Shown here: positions 18,927 through 26,552 of the stretch, in pieces | How positions within the stretch are numbered: position 1 is the stretch's first letter | Layout of the letters: every line of letters begins with the position of its first letter | Assembly: GCF_000025345.1 (NCBI RefSeq) | Contig: NC_013757.1 | Location: 1,054,001-1,118,000, forward strand | Direction: 5' to 3' | Length of the DNA: 64,000 bases | Source: Geodermatophilus obscurus DSM 43160 | GTDB lineage: Bacteria > Actinomycetota > Actinomycetes > Mycobacteriales > Geodermatophilaceae | Position numbers and translations under genes: made by a program | The notes under the pieces: model-generated | Seen by the model: only the letters and a program-made list of their open reading frames with translations | The model's database searches: none | What the model was told of the DNA's origin: nothing

Positions 18927-18950
18927 GGCGCCCGGCCGCGGCCGGGCGCC
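18927..18950 (-). terminator. GC-rich hairpin after the permease-like gene
   Basis: 11-bp arms 18927-18937 and 18940-18950 around two bases, 16 bases past the permease-like stop at 18966 on the minus strand and before the Ada-AlkA start. Consistent with termination of the usp-permease operon. Confidence 0.6.
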
Positions 18951-18965
18951 CTCCGGTCGAGCCGG

Positions 18966-19979
18966 CTACGCCGCGGTGTACGTGCCGTGCCGGCGTGCCC
19001 GGACGCCGGCGACCGCGAGCAGGAGGAGCCCGCCGGTCACCCAGAGCACGAGCACGGTCAGTGGGCCGGCGGCGCCGGTGCCGTCGAAGCCGGCGACCGA
19101 CCGCAGTGCGGCCACGACTGCCCCCGGGGGCAGCGCCTGACCCAGTTCCCTCCACCCGTCGGGCAGCAGTGCCGGAGCGCCGGCAGCGGCCGACAGCGGG
19201 TTGCCCAGGGCGACGACCGTCAGTTCGGCGAGGACGAGCCCGGCCCGGCCGGCAACGGCGGCGATGCCCAGCACGCCCAGCGTGATGGCGGCGATCCCGA
19301 GGGAGACGACGGCCGACTCGGCCAGCCAGTCCCCGCCGAGCGCACCGAGCCACCCGTGCAGGACCCCGACGGCGGTCGGGCCGGCCAGGAGCGCCAGGAC
19401 GACGGCGCCGGCCGCGCGGCGACCCGGCCCGCGGACCCGCAGGGCCAGCACCGCGCCGGCGACGGCTCCGGTGATCGACAGCGGCAGTGCCCCGGCAGCC
19501 AGTCCGGCACCCCGCGGGTCGTCAGCCGGCGGTGGCGCGACGTCCTCGACCGGCACGGTGGCACCCGTGGCTCCCTGCGCCACCTGCGTCAGCAGCTGGG
19601 CGACCGCGGGCCCGGCCTGGGTGGCGACGACGACGCTCGGCCCACCCGGGCCGAGCACGAGCGCTCCGGAGACCTCACGGTCGCGAACCAGCTGTCGCGC
19701 CTGTGCGGCGTCCACGGCGGCGGTGACGTCGAAGGCACCCGGCTGGGCGCTCCCGAGGGCGGTGCGCACCTGCTCGACGGCAGGGGGAGGCCCGACGACG
19801 GCGACCGGGACGTCCCGCGGACGGGTCTGCGTGGCGGGCCAGGCGAACGCCGACAGCAGCAGCGCCAGTGCTGCCGTCAGGGCCAGGGCCAGACCGAGGA
19901 CCGTCCGCCACGGGGTGCGGTCGGCCAGGAGTGCGAGGTGGCCGGACGCCGCGGTCCGGTCGGGGGTAAGGGTGCTCAT
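18966..19979 (-). CDS. multi-spanning membrane protein, ABC-2 permease/DUF3533-like
   Basis: 337 residues from ATG 19979. One N-terminal helix (about 25-48), an extracytoplasmic domain of about 110 residues (DVPVAVVGPPPAVEQVRTAL...), then five or six hydrophobic helices to the C-terminus, ending in a small basic tail. This topology is that of ABC-2-like export permeases and YhgE/DUF3533 proteins. No ATPase gene is adjacent. It starts 27 bp after the usp stop on the same strand, so both are likely cotranscribed under the divergent TetR. Substrate unknown. Confidence 0.65.
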   Translation of the reverse strand: MSTLTPDRTAASGHLALLADRTPWRTVLGLALALTAALALLLSAFAWPATQTRPRDVPVAVVGPPPAVEQVRTALGSAQPGAFDVTAAVDAAQARQLVRDREVSGALVLGPGGPSVVVATQAGPAVAQLLTQVAQGATGATVPVEDVAPPPADDPRGAGLAAGALPLSITGAVAGAVLALRVRGPGRRAAGAVVLALLAGPTAVGVLHGWLGALGGDWLAESAVVSLGIAAITLGVLGIAAVAGRAGLVLAELTVVALGNPLSAAAGAPALLPDGWRELGQALPPGAVVAALRSVAGFDGTGAAGPLTVLVLWVTGGLLLLAVAGVRARRHGTYTAA

Positions 19980-20006
19980 GGCTGTTCCTCGGTGGAGGGG
20001 TGGGTG

Positions 20007-20507
20007 TCAGGACGAGGCCCGGTCCCGGACGACGACGACCGGGCAGCAGGCGGAGTGCAGGACGGCGGCGGCGACCGAGCCGAGCAGCAGCTCGCGCAGC
20101 TCGCCCCGGCCGCGCGACCCGACGACGAGCAGCTCGGCGCCGGTGGAGGCGGTGGCGAGGACGGCCTCGGGCCGGCCGTGCACCGCGTGCCAGTGGACGT
20201 CGAGCCCCGCGAGGTCGGCCACCAGCGGCCGTCGGGTGCGCGCCAGCTCCTCGCGCACCGCGTCCTCGAAGTCGGTGAACGGCGGGACGTAGCCCACCGC
20301 CCAGGACCGCGGCCTGGGCGCGGTGGTCAGCGACCAGGCGCGGACGACGTGTAGCGCTCCGCCGCGGCGGACCGCGTCGGCGGCTGACCAGCGCACCGCG
20401 GCGCGCGAGGTGGCGGTCCCGTCGTCGCCGACCACGACGCCACCGACGGGGACGAAGTGCTCGAGCACCTGGGCCATGGAGGGGAGGACCGGCGTGGACG
20501 CGACCAT
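20007..20507 (-). CDS. universal stress protein (UspA family)
   Basis: 166 residues from ATG 20507, with AGGAG 6-10 bases upstream. A single Usp domain: VGGVVVGDDGTATSRAAVRWSAADA at the N-terminus and the ATP-binding signature VVGSRGRGELRELLLGSVAAAVLHSACCPVVVV at the C-terminus. ATP-binding Usps modulate survival under stress. The gene is first in an operon with the permease-like gene and divergent from tetR. An operator-like palindrome (20522-20539) lies between its start and its promoter region, so TetR repression is expected. Confidence 0.9.
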   Translation of the reverse strand: MVASTPVLPSMAQVLEHFVPVGGVVVGDDGTATSRAAVRWSAADAVRRGGALHVVRAWSLTTAPRPRSWAVGYVPPFTDFEDAVREELARTRRPLVADLAGLDVHWHAVHGRPEAVLATASTGAELLVVGSRGRGELRELLLGSVAAAVLHSACCPVVVVRDRASS

Positions 20508-20521
20508 GACGACTCCTGTAA

Positions 20522-20539
20522 ATCGGACGACCGTTCGAT
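20522..20539. promoter_or_regulatory. TetR-type operator candidate, usp-proximal
   Basis: ATCGGACG-AC-CGTTCGAT is an 18-bp palindrome with one mismatch per arm of eight. It shares the core GGACGNNCGTTC with the second site at 20579-20590. It lies 15 bases upstream of the usp ATG. Confidence 0.65.
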
Positions 20540-20569
20540 AAAACGACGATGCTCCCGGTGACCTCGCCC

Positions 20570-20598
20570 TGTCAAGACGGACGGTCGTTCTCTAATGT
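20570..20598 (+). promoter_or_regulatory. tetR promoter with operator in the spacer; likely leaderless
   Basis: TGTCAA (20570-20575) and TAATGT (20593-20598) are spaced 17 bases, as a -35/-10 pair. The GTG start at 20605 is only 7 bases from the -10, so the transcript would be leaderless or nearly so. The spacer contains GGACG-GT-CGTTC (20579-20590), the second copy of the operator core, which fits autorepression. Confidence 0.5.
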
Positions 20599-20604
20599 GG
20601 CCAC

Positions 20605-21219
20605 GTGCCCCGTGTGACCGCCGACCACCTGGAGAGCCGTCGTCAGGAGATCGTCCGTGCGGCCCTTCGCTGTTTCGCCCGTGAGGGCTTCCACGCCACA
20701 TCGGTGCGGGACGTCGTGCGCGAGTCGGGGCTGTCCGCCGGCGCGGTCTACAGCTACTTCCCGAGCAAGGCCGAGCTGGTCGCCGGCGCCGTGGAGCCGA
20801 TCCTCGAGGCGCTCATCGGGGTGCTCGACGCCGTCGTCACCGACACCGACGAGTCCCTCGAGGAGGACCGGACGCCGGCGGAGACCGTCGCCGAGGTCCT
20901 GCGGCGGATCTACCCGATCGCGGTCGGGGGCGAGCTCGACTACACGCGGATCGCGGTGACCGCCTGGGCCGAGGGGCTGCGCGATCCCGCCGTACGGGCG
21001 ATCGCCGAGCAGACCTACGGCACGGTGCGCGGCCGGCTGACCCACCGGGTCGCCCGGTGGCGCGACGCCGGGCACCTGGCCGCCGACGTGGACGCCGAGG
21101 CGCTCGGGCAGGTGCTGTTCTCGACGCTGGTCGGCTTCGTCCTGCAGCACGCCCTGCTCGGCGACGTCGACCTCGACCGCTACGCGACCGCGCTCTGCCT
21201 GCTGCTGCCGCGCTCCTGA
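20605..21219 (+). CDS. TetR family transcriptional repressor
   Basis: 204 residues from GTG 20605. N-terminal TetR HTH: RRQEIVRAALRCFAREGFHATSVRDVVRESGLSAGAVYSYFPSKAELV. The remaining helical domain (about 60-200) would bind a ligand; TetR_C-like with no recognisable ligand type. Divergent from usp and the permease-like gene, with two related palindromes in the 97-bp gap, one across its own promoter. I infer that it represses both directions and is relieved by an unknown ligand that the permease might export. Confidence 0.92.
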   Translation: MPRVTADHLESRRQEIVRAALRCFAREGFHATSVRDVVRESGLSAGAVYSYFPSKAELVAGAVEPILEALIGVLDAVVTDTDESLEEDRTPAETVAEVLRRIYPIAVGGELDYTRIAVTAWAEGLRDPAVRAIAEQTYGTVRGRLTHRVARWRDAGHLAADVDAEALGQVLFSTLVGFVLQHALLGDVDLDRYATALCLLLPRS

Positions 21220-21269
21220 CCCCGTGGTAACCGTCGCACGCGCGCGGGGCGCGACCCGGAGGAGCCGGT

Positions 21270-21572
21270 CTAGGCGAGCCGGCCGTCGTCGCGGACCACC
21301 CGCAGGTGGGGGCCGGTGCAGATGTCGGCGCCGGGGTCCTCGACGAGTGGCAGGCCGGCCACCCGGCGGACCCGGTTCTCCGGGACGTCGAGGGCGCGGG
21401 CCAGTGCCGCCGCCAGGCGCTCGCTCACCATGCCGGAGTGCCGGCCGGCTGCGATGTGGGCGATGGTCTCGGGTGCGACCGCCCACTGGGCCCGCCGCGA
21501 CGCGGCCTGGGTGCTCGAGGCCAGCTCGAGCAGCCGCCGCTGCACCAGCCGCTGCAGGTCGTCGTTCCCCAT
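21270..21572 (-). CDS. small helix-turn-helix protein
   Basis: 100 residues from ATG 21572. A Cro/CI-like HTH at about 20-60 can be read in TQAASRRAQWAVAPETIAHIAAGRHSGMVSERLAAALARALDVPENRVRRVAGLP: the Ala-x4-Ser/His spacing and the trailing 'SERLAAALARALDVPE' helix are typical of XRE proteins. The C-terminus is a short acidic/basic tail. Probably a DNA-binding regulator; target unknown. An alternative start lies at 21599. Confidence 0.65.
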   Translation of the reverse strand: MGNDDLQRLVQRRLLELASSTQAASRRAQWAVAPETIAHIAAGRHSGMVSERLAAALARALDVPENRVRRVAGLPLVEDPGADICTGPHLRVVRDDGRLA

Positions 21573-21582
21573 CCGGGACAGG

Positions 21583-22251
21583 CTAGGCCGACGCGGCACC
21601 CGGGGGCAGGCCCGCCGTGCCGAGTGCCTCCACGACCTCCTGGCTGCTGCTGCGGTGGGAGAGCAGGCTGTAGTCGAGGCTCGCGAGCGAGCGCTGCGCC
21701 GCCGCCGTGTCGACCACCCCGCACGCGTCCTCGACCACCACCGGCAGGAGCCCGAGGTCGGCGGCGTGCCGCGCGGTCGGCTCGATGCCGATCTCCAGCA
21801 CGGCGCCGACCAGCACCAGGGTGGTCACGCCACGGTCGCGCAGGACGGCCTCGACCGGGGTCCCGACCAGCGCGGACATGCCGAGCTTGTCGAAGACCGG
21901 CTCGCCGTCCACCGGCGCCAGCTCGGCGACGAGCTGCGTGTGCGGCGCGTCCGGCGGGAAGGCCGCCGTCACCGCGGCCGCCTCGCCCACCCGCTGCCAC
22001 GCCATGGCGGTGCGCAGCGCCGCGACGCCCATGTGCGTCGGCGAGAGCGACACGTGCCGCACGTACAGCACCGGCACGCCCGACGTCCGGGCCGCCTGCA
22101 GGACCGCCGAGATCCGCTCGACCAGCCGCTCCCGGTCCTGGACGTGGGCCAGGATGCCCACCTGCACGTCGTAGACGAGCACCGCCGACGTCGTCGGACG
22201 ACACATCTCGCGCACCGTCTCGGGGACCGCCATGCCGAAGGCCTGCTGCAT
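21583..22251 (-). CDS. isochorismatase-like (cysteine hydrolase fold) protein without the nucleophile Cys
   Basis: 222 residues from ATG 22251 (a longer frame from GTG 22287 is open). The fold is clear: Asp28 in LVYDVQ, Lys122 in FDKLGMSAL, and GVTTLVLVGAVLEIGIEPTARHAADLG followed by VVVEDACG. In the family the nucleophile Cys sits in the last motif (typically ...NICVEAT...); here that position is Gly155. A Cys at 177 is in a strand further on and unlikely to replace it. The protein may be a non-hydrolytic binder or use different chemistry. It lies 82 bp from the end of the nine-gene operon on the same strand. Confidence 0.75.
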   Translation of the reverse strand: MQQAFGMAVPETVREMCRPTTSAVLVYDVQVGILAHVQDRERLVERISAVLQAARTSGVPVLYVRHVSLSPTHMGVAALRTAMAWQRVGEAAAVTAAFPPDAPHTQLVAELAPVDGEPVFDKLGMSALVGTPVEAVLRDRGVTTLVLVGAVLEIGIEPTARHAADLGLLPVVVEDACGVVDTAAAQRSLASLDYSLLSHRSSSQEVVEALGTAGLPPGAASA

Positions 22252-22332
22252 GCCCGGCAGCCTGGCAGTCCCCGGCCGGTCGGGCACGCGGCAGGTGCGG
22301 ACGACGCCGGGGTCCGACAGGACGCCGGCGGC

Positions 22333-23055
22333 TCAGCCGGCCGGGACGGCAGCGGTCGCGAGCACCTCCCGCGCCCGGTCGTCGGCCAGCAGCACCTCGG
22401 GCACGCCGGCCAGCGCGGTGCGCATCCGCTCGACCCCGCCGAACTGGAAGCCGAGCTGGGTGGGGTAGCAGGCGCACGCGTCGGCGCGCCGGTCGAGGTC
22501 CTGCGGGAGGCTCACCTCGGCCAGCCCGTCCGGCAGCTCCGCGCCGGGCACGGCGGCCGGGTCGCGCAGCACGTACGGGCTGTCGCGCCACCACAGCACC
22601 GGCCGGTCGAGCGGGGCCACCGCCCGCAGCACCTGCCGGTGGTCGACGTGACCGCCGAGGGCCTGCGGCGCCATCCACAGGTCGGCGTCGTACCCGTCCA
22701 GCGCCGCGGTCAGCGATCGCTCGACGTCGTCCCCGGGGTGGACGCCGGCGAACAGGTCGGTGGCGCTGGTGTAGCCGCGGTGCGGGGCCTCGGGCAGGCC
22801 CAGGTGGACCGGCCTGGCGCCCAGCACGGTCATCGCCGCGGCGTTCTCGGCGCGGCGCAGGGCCAGGTAGTCGACGTCGGCCGGCAGCCCCTTGTCCAGC
22901 TGGCAGGCGAGCGCGAAGCCGGCCGGGTCGGGCACGCTGGCGGTGAAGCAGGTGACCACCGTGACCTCGTGGCCGGCGTCGGCCAGCGCCGCCAGGGTGC
23001 CGCCGACGGAGAAGGCGGCGTCGTCGAGGTGCGGGCTGACCGCTAGGACACGCAC
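22333..23055 (-). CDS. PIG-L (MshB-like) zinc N-deacetylase
   Basis: 240 residues from GTG 23055. PIG-L motifs: SPHLDD at 7-12 (zinc ligands His9 and Asp12, catalytic Asp11) and GGHVDH at 134-139 (His139, with the charge-relay His136). Members remove acetyl from GlcNAc attached to inositol or other aglycones (MshB in mycothiol, PIG-L in GPI). Last gene of the nine-gene operon, 7 bp after the GT4 gene, so a GlcNAc-containing product made by the GT4 is a fair guess. True substrate unknown. Confidence 0.88.
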   Translation of the reverse strand: MRVLAVSPHLDDAAFSVGGTLAALADAGHEVTVVTCFTASVPDPAGFALACQLDKGLPADVDYLALRRAENAAAMTVLGARPVHLGLPEAPHRGYTSATDLFAGVHPGDDVERSLTAALDGYDADLWMAPQALGGHVDHRQVLRAVAPLDRPVLWWRDSPYVLRDPAAVPGAELPDGLAEVSLPQDLDRRADACACYPTQLGFQFGGVERMRTALAGVPEVLLADDRAREVLATAAVPAG

Positions 23056-23062
23056 AGGACCC

Positions 23063-24271
23063 TCAGAGCAGGTGCGCCGCGGAGCGGAACCGGCAGGAGA
23101 GGTCGACCGCCGCGGGCATCGACCAGTCGGGAGCCGGCGTGGTCCCGGCGACCTCGGCGTAGACGGCGTCGATGGAGGCCGCCAGCACCGGCCAGGAGTA
23201 GAGCCGCCGCACCTCCTCCAGGGCTGTCGTCGCGAGCCGCTCCCGCAGTGCGCCGTCGTCCAGCAGGCGGGTCAGCGCGGCCCGCAGCCCGGCGACGTCC
23301 CCGGGAGTGTGCAGCAGCCCGTTGTCCTCGTGCCGCAGGCAGTCGACGACGCCGACGCTGTCGGTGCTCACCGTCGGCAGCCCGCTGGCCATCGCCTCGA
23401 GCAGCGTGTTGCTGAACCCCTCGCTGTAGGTCGGGCTGACGAAGAGGTCGGCCGAGCGGTACACCTCCGGCGCGCGCTCGGGCGGCACGTAGCCGAGGAA
23501 CGTCGTCCGCTCGTCGGCGCGGGCCCTCGCCTCGTCGAGGTCGGGGCCGATGCCGGAGACGATCAGCCGGACGCCGTCGGGCAGCGCCTCGAGCAGGTCC
23601 AGGACGCCCTTGCGCCGGTCCACCCGGCCGTGGAAGAGCAGCACCGGCGGCTCGCGCAGCGCGCCCAGCGGCCGCTCGGCCGGCGTGAACCGTCGGGTGT
23701 CGGTGGCCCCGGGGGCGACCGTGAACCGCGCCGGGTCGCTGCCGAGGTTGCCGACCACCTCGTCGCGGAAGCTGGCGCTGCCGATGAGCACCGCGGACGA
23801 CGAGTCGACGACGGCGCGCATCGCCTCGGCGTGGGTGCTGCAGCAGGTGCCCACCCAGTGGCCGTCGCCGCCCTGGATGCTCACCACGGCGGGCAACCCG
23901 GTCTCGCGCGCGGCGGCGAGCACCGCCAGGCCGGGCGGGTAGCCGTACTGGGCGTGCAGGACGTCGAAGGGCCGCTCGGCGTGCAGGCCGACGACAGTGC
24001 GCACGATCTCGTCGATGTCGCCCTCCCAGTCCGCGGGGACCACGGTCTCGCCGCGACTCGGCAGCGCGACCACCTCGACGCCGGCCGGAACCCGGTCGGG
24101 CGGGGGTGGGCCGCCGCCGTAGACACGGGTGCCGGCCTCGTCGTCGCGGTACTGGCTGACGAGCGTGACCTCGTGACCGAGGGCGACCAGCTCGCGCAGC
24201 AGGTTCTCCGCGTAGACGCTCATGCCGCTGACCGCCGGCCAGTAGCGGCGGCTGACGAAGCAGATCCTCAT
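23063..24271 (-). CDS. GT4 family (GT-B fold) glycosyltransferase
   Basis: 402 residues from ATG 24271. N-terminal GT-B domain begins MRICFVSRRYWPAVSGMSVYAENLL; the C-terminal donor-binding domain has VLLFHGRVDRRKG, FLGYVPPERAPEVYRSADLFVSPTYSEGF and the EX7E motif EGFSNTLLE followed by AMASGLPTV. Retaining transferase using a nucleotide sugar. The nearest functional parallel is MshA (GlcNAc onto inositol-3-phosphate) because a PIG-L deacetylase and inositol-3-phosphate synthase are in the same operon. The start overlaps the upstream stop by ATGA (24268-24271). Confidence 0.9.
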   Translation of the reverse strand: MRICFVSRRYWPAVSGMSVYAENLLRELVALGHEVTLVSQYRDDEAGTRVYGGGPPPPDRVPAGVEVVALPSRGETVVPADWEGDIDEIVRTVVGLHAERPFDVLHAQYGYPPGLAVLAAARETGLPAVVSIQGGDGHWVGTCCSTHAEAMRAVVDSSSAVLIGSASFRDEVVGNLGSDPARFTVAPGATDTRRFTPAERPLGALREPPVLLFHGRVDRRKGVLDLLEALPDGVRLIVSGIGPDLDEARARADERTTFLGYVPPERAPEVYRSADLFVSPTYSEGFSNTLLEAMASGLPTVSTDSVGVVDCLRHEDNGLLHTPGDVAGLRAALTRLLDDGALRERLATTALEEVRRLYSWPVLAASIDAVYAEVAGTTPAPDWSMPAAVDLSCRFRSAAHLL

Positions 24272-25095
24272 GCCCGCTCGGCCTCCCTCAGCGTCGCGAT
24301 CGCGCGCGGGACCATCTCGTGCGCCCGGTGCCCGTCGCGGGAGAGCTCGAGGGTGACCAGCCGGTCGTAGCCGACCTCCCGCAGCGCCCGCAGGACGGCG
24401 GGCAGGTCGACGTCCCCCTCGTCGAGGGGCAGGTGGTCGTGCACGCCCCGGCGCATGCCCTCGACGGCGACCGTGCCCAGGTGGGGCGCGAACGCCGCGA
24501 CCGCCTCCTGAGGCTCGTACGCCCCGGCGACGACGCAGTGGCCGGTGTCGAGCGCCAGCGTGATCCCCGGGGCCTCCGCGGCCAGCCGGGCCCAGCCGTC
24601 GCAGTCCTCGACCAGCATCCCCGGCTCGGGCTCGACTGCCAGGGCGAAGCCCCGCCCGCCGGAGCTGTCGACGAGCGCCCGGACGCCGTCGACCACCCAG
24701 CCCCACGCCGCGTCGCGGTCCACCCCCGGCCGTGGCACGCCCGTCCAGAAGCTGACCGCCTCCGCGCCCAGCACCTCGGCGAGGTCGCAGGCCAGCCGCA
24801 GGTAGGCCAGCCGTCGCGCCCGGCCCTCGGCGTCCGCGGTGACCAGCGTCGGTTCGTGCTTGACCCGCGGGTCGAGCAGGTAGCGGGCGCCGGTCTCGAC
24901 GACGACGCCCAAGCCCAGCTCGTCGCAGCGCGCCCGCGTCTTCTCGGCCTGGGCGAGGGCGTCGGGCGCGAACGGGTCCAGGTGGACGACGTCGAGGGTC
25001 AGCGCGACCCCCGCATAGCCGGTGTCGGCGAGGAGGGGCAGCGCGTCGGACAGCCGGTGCGAGGTCAGCCCGTTGGTGTTGTACGCGTACCTCAT
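24268..25095 (-). CDS. sugar phosphate isomerase/epimerase (xylose isomerase-like TIM barrel)
   Basis: 275 residues from ATG 25095. AP_endonuc_2/xylose isomerase-like barrel: MRYAYNTNGLTSHRLSDALPLLADTGYAGVAL..., VETGARYLLD, FALAVEPEPGMLVED (metal Glu), ALDTGHC (metal Asp and His) and VTLELSRDG at the end. Such enzymes (IolE, IolH, EboE relatives) act on ketoses, inosose derivatives or inositol intermediates. Coupled both ways by ATGA overlaps to YcaO and GT4. Acting on an inositol-derived ketone from the Gfo/Idh enzyme is inference. Confidence 0.85.
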   Translation of the reverse strand: MRYAYNTNGLTSHRLSDALPLLADTGYAGVALTLDVVHLDPFAPDALAQAEKTRARCDELGLGVVVETGARYLLDPRVKHEPTLVTADAEGRARRLAYLRLACDLAEVLGAEAVSFWTGVPRPGVDRDAAWGWVVDGVRALVDSSGGRGFALAVEPEPGMLVEDCDGWARLAAEAPGITLALDTGHCVVAGAYEPQEAVAAFAPHLGTVAVEGMRRGVHDHLPLDEGDVDLPAVLRALREVGYDRLVTLELSRDGHRAHEMVPRAIATLREAERA

Positions 25096-26552
25096 CGCGC
25101 GAGCACCTCCGCGACCGTGTGCCGGCCCGGCTCCCGGTAGAGGGCGTACAGCGGGCCCACCCGCCGCTCGGCACCAACGCGGTCGAACCAGGCCGGCCCA
25201 CCGAGTCGCTGCTCCGCGTCGCCGGTCAGGTGGACCCGCGCCCAGCCGCCGGGGTCGGCGCCGACGGCGACCAGCGGGTCGCCCCGCTCGAGCAGCCGGC
25301 GCACCCCGCGCTCGCCGATCCGCCCGTAGGACATCGTCTCGACCTCCAGTCCCGGTACCAGCACCTTCGCGGCCACCGCGTCCCCGACCGAGGGCTGCAG
25401 CTCGACCAGCACGTCGTACCCGGTGGCGTGCAGCGCGCCGGTGACGGTCGCGTGCAGGTCGTCCCCGGACCACGTCGGCAGGTCGGTCAGCGCGACGGTC
25501 GACCGGCGGGACAGCACGCTGTCCTGCAGCAGCTCGACCAGCGCGCCGGTGCCCATCCGGGTCCAGGCCAGCATCGCCTCCAGCGCGCGGTCCTCCTCGA
25601 CCAGCCGCTCGGGCGGGTGCCCGCCGCGCCAGTGCTCCAGGTAGCCGGGCGGGGTGGCCGGCAGGACGACGTCGAACGGGCCGTGCATGAACGCCTTGCG
25701 GCTGCGCGCCGAGGCGAACTCGTGCAGCGCCTTGCGGACGGCGGTGTCGCGGTCCGGGTGCGCCGCCTCCCCGCACGCGGTCGCCATGACCGGCACCGGC
25801 TCGGAGAGGTCCCGCGAGCAGCCGACCGCGTAGACGTCGACCACGCCGAACTCCGTCGTCGCCAGCTTCACCACGACGTCGATGCCCGCGGCGTCGAGCC
25901 GGTCGAGCAGCGCCAGCGCGTCGGGGTCGCGGAGACCGGCCAGGTCGACGACGACGCCGCGGTCCATCGCGCGGAAGGAGGTGGCGTTGCCGTCGCGCTG
26001 CAGCACCTCGAGCAGCGCGTGCGCGACCGCCCGGTCGGCGTCGAACGCCGCGCCCTGCCCGTTGGTGATCACCGTGGTCAGCCAGCCCCCGGGCGGCGGG
26101 GCGCCGGGCAGGTCGTCGGGTGCGGAGGCGACGAGCTCGGCGGGGACCAGCACCGTCTCGCCGTCCCGCTGCCGGGTCATCGGCAGCCACTGCAGCGGCC
26201 GGTCGTCGTCGTAGGCGCTGCCGGCCTCCAGGCAGAGGGTGCGCGGGTCGGTCACCCGGTCCCGGCCGTGCCGCCGGGTCATCTCGGCGTACGAGCCCTG
26301 CTCCCGCTCGACGCCCTGGTGCGTGCGCAGCGACAGCGCCATCTCGGCCATCTCGCCCAGCGCCCCGGTGCGGGCCTCCTCGCGCGTGGCGCCGTAGCCC
26401 AGCCCGCTGCCGCCGGGGTGCTCCGGCGACGGTGGCAGGACCGCGCTGTGCAGCGGCACGTCGAGGACGTCGAGGCCCTCGATGGCGAACTCGTCGACGG
26501 TTCCCGGGAACGAGTCGCGGTACCGCTGCGACGCGGTCAGCGTGCTGGTCAC
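25092..26552 (-). CDS. YcaO family ATP-dependent enzyme
   Basis: 486 residues from GTG 26552 (GAGG 5-9 bases upstream). YcaO motifs in order: GATREEARTGALGEMAEMAL (about 54-73, Glu residues for Mg-ATP), TNGQGAAFDADRAVAHALLEVLQRD (163-187) and ACGEAAHPDRDTAVRKALHEFASAR (259-283). YcaO proteins phosphorylate an amide and then form azolines, thioamides or amidines. The C-terminus (EPGRHTVAEVLAR) lacks the PxPxP end of azoline-forming peptide cyclodehydratases, and no precursor peptide, TfuA or E1-like partner is adjacent. Coupled to the MBL gene (GTGA) and the isomerase gene (ATGA). Substrate unknown; a non-RiPP role is suspected. Confidence 0.85.
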   Translation of the reverse strand: MTSTLTASQRYRDSFPGTVDEFAIEGLDVLDVPLHSAVLPPSPEHPGGSGLGYGATREEARTGALGEMAEMALSLRTHQGVEREQGSYAEMTRRHGRDRVTDPRTLCLEAGSAYDDDRPLQWLPMTRQRDGETVLVPAELVASAPDDLPGAPPPGGWLTTVITNGQGAAFDADRAVAHALLEVLQRDGNATSFRAMDRGVVVDLAGLRDPDALALLDRLDAAGIDVVVKLATTEFGVVDVYAVGCSRDLSEPVPVMATACGEAAHPDRDTAVRKALHEFASARSRKAFMHGPFDVVLPATPPGYLEHWRGGHPPERLVEEDRALEAMLAWTRMGTGALVELLQDSVLSRRSTVALTDLPTWSGDDLHATVTGALHATGYDVLVELQPSVGDAVAAKVLVPGLEVETMSYGRIGERGVRRLLERGDPLVAVGADPGGWARVHLTGDAEQRLGGPAWFDRVGAERRVGPLYALYREPGRHTVAEVLAR

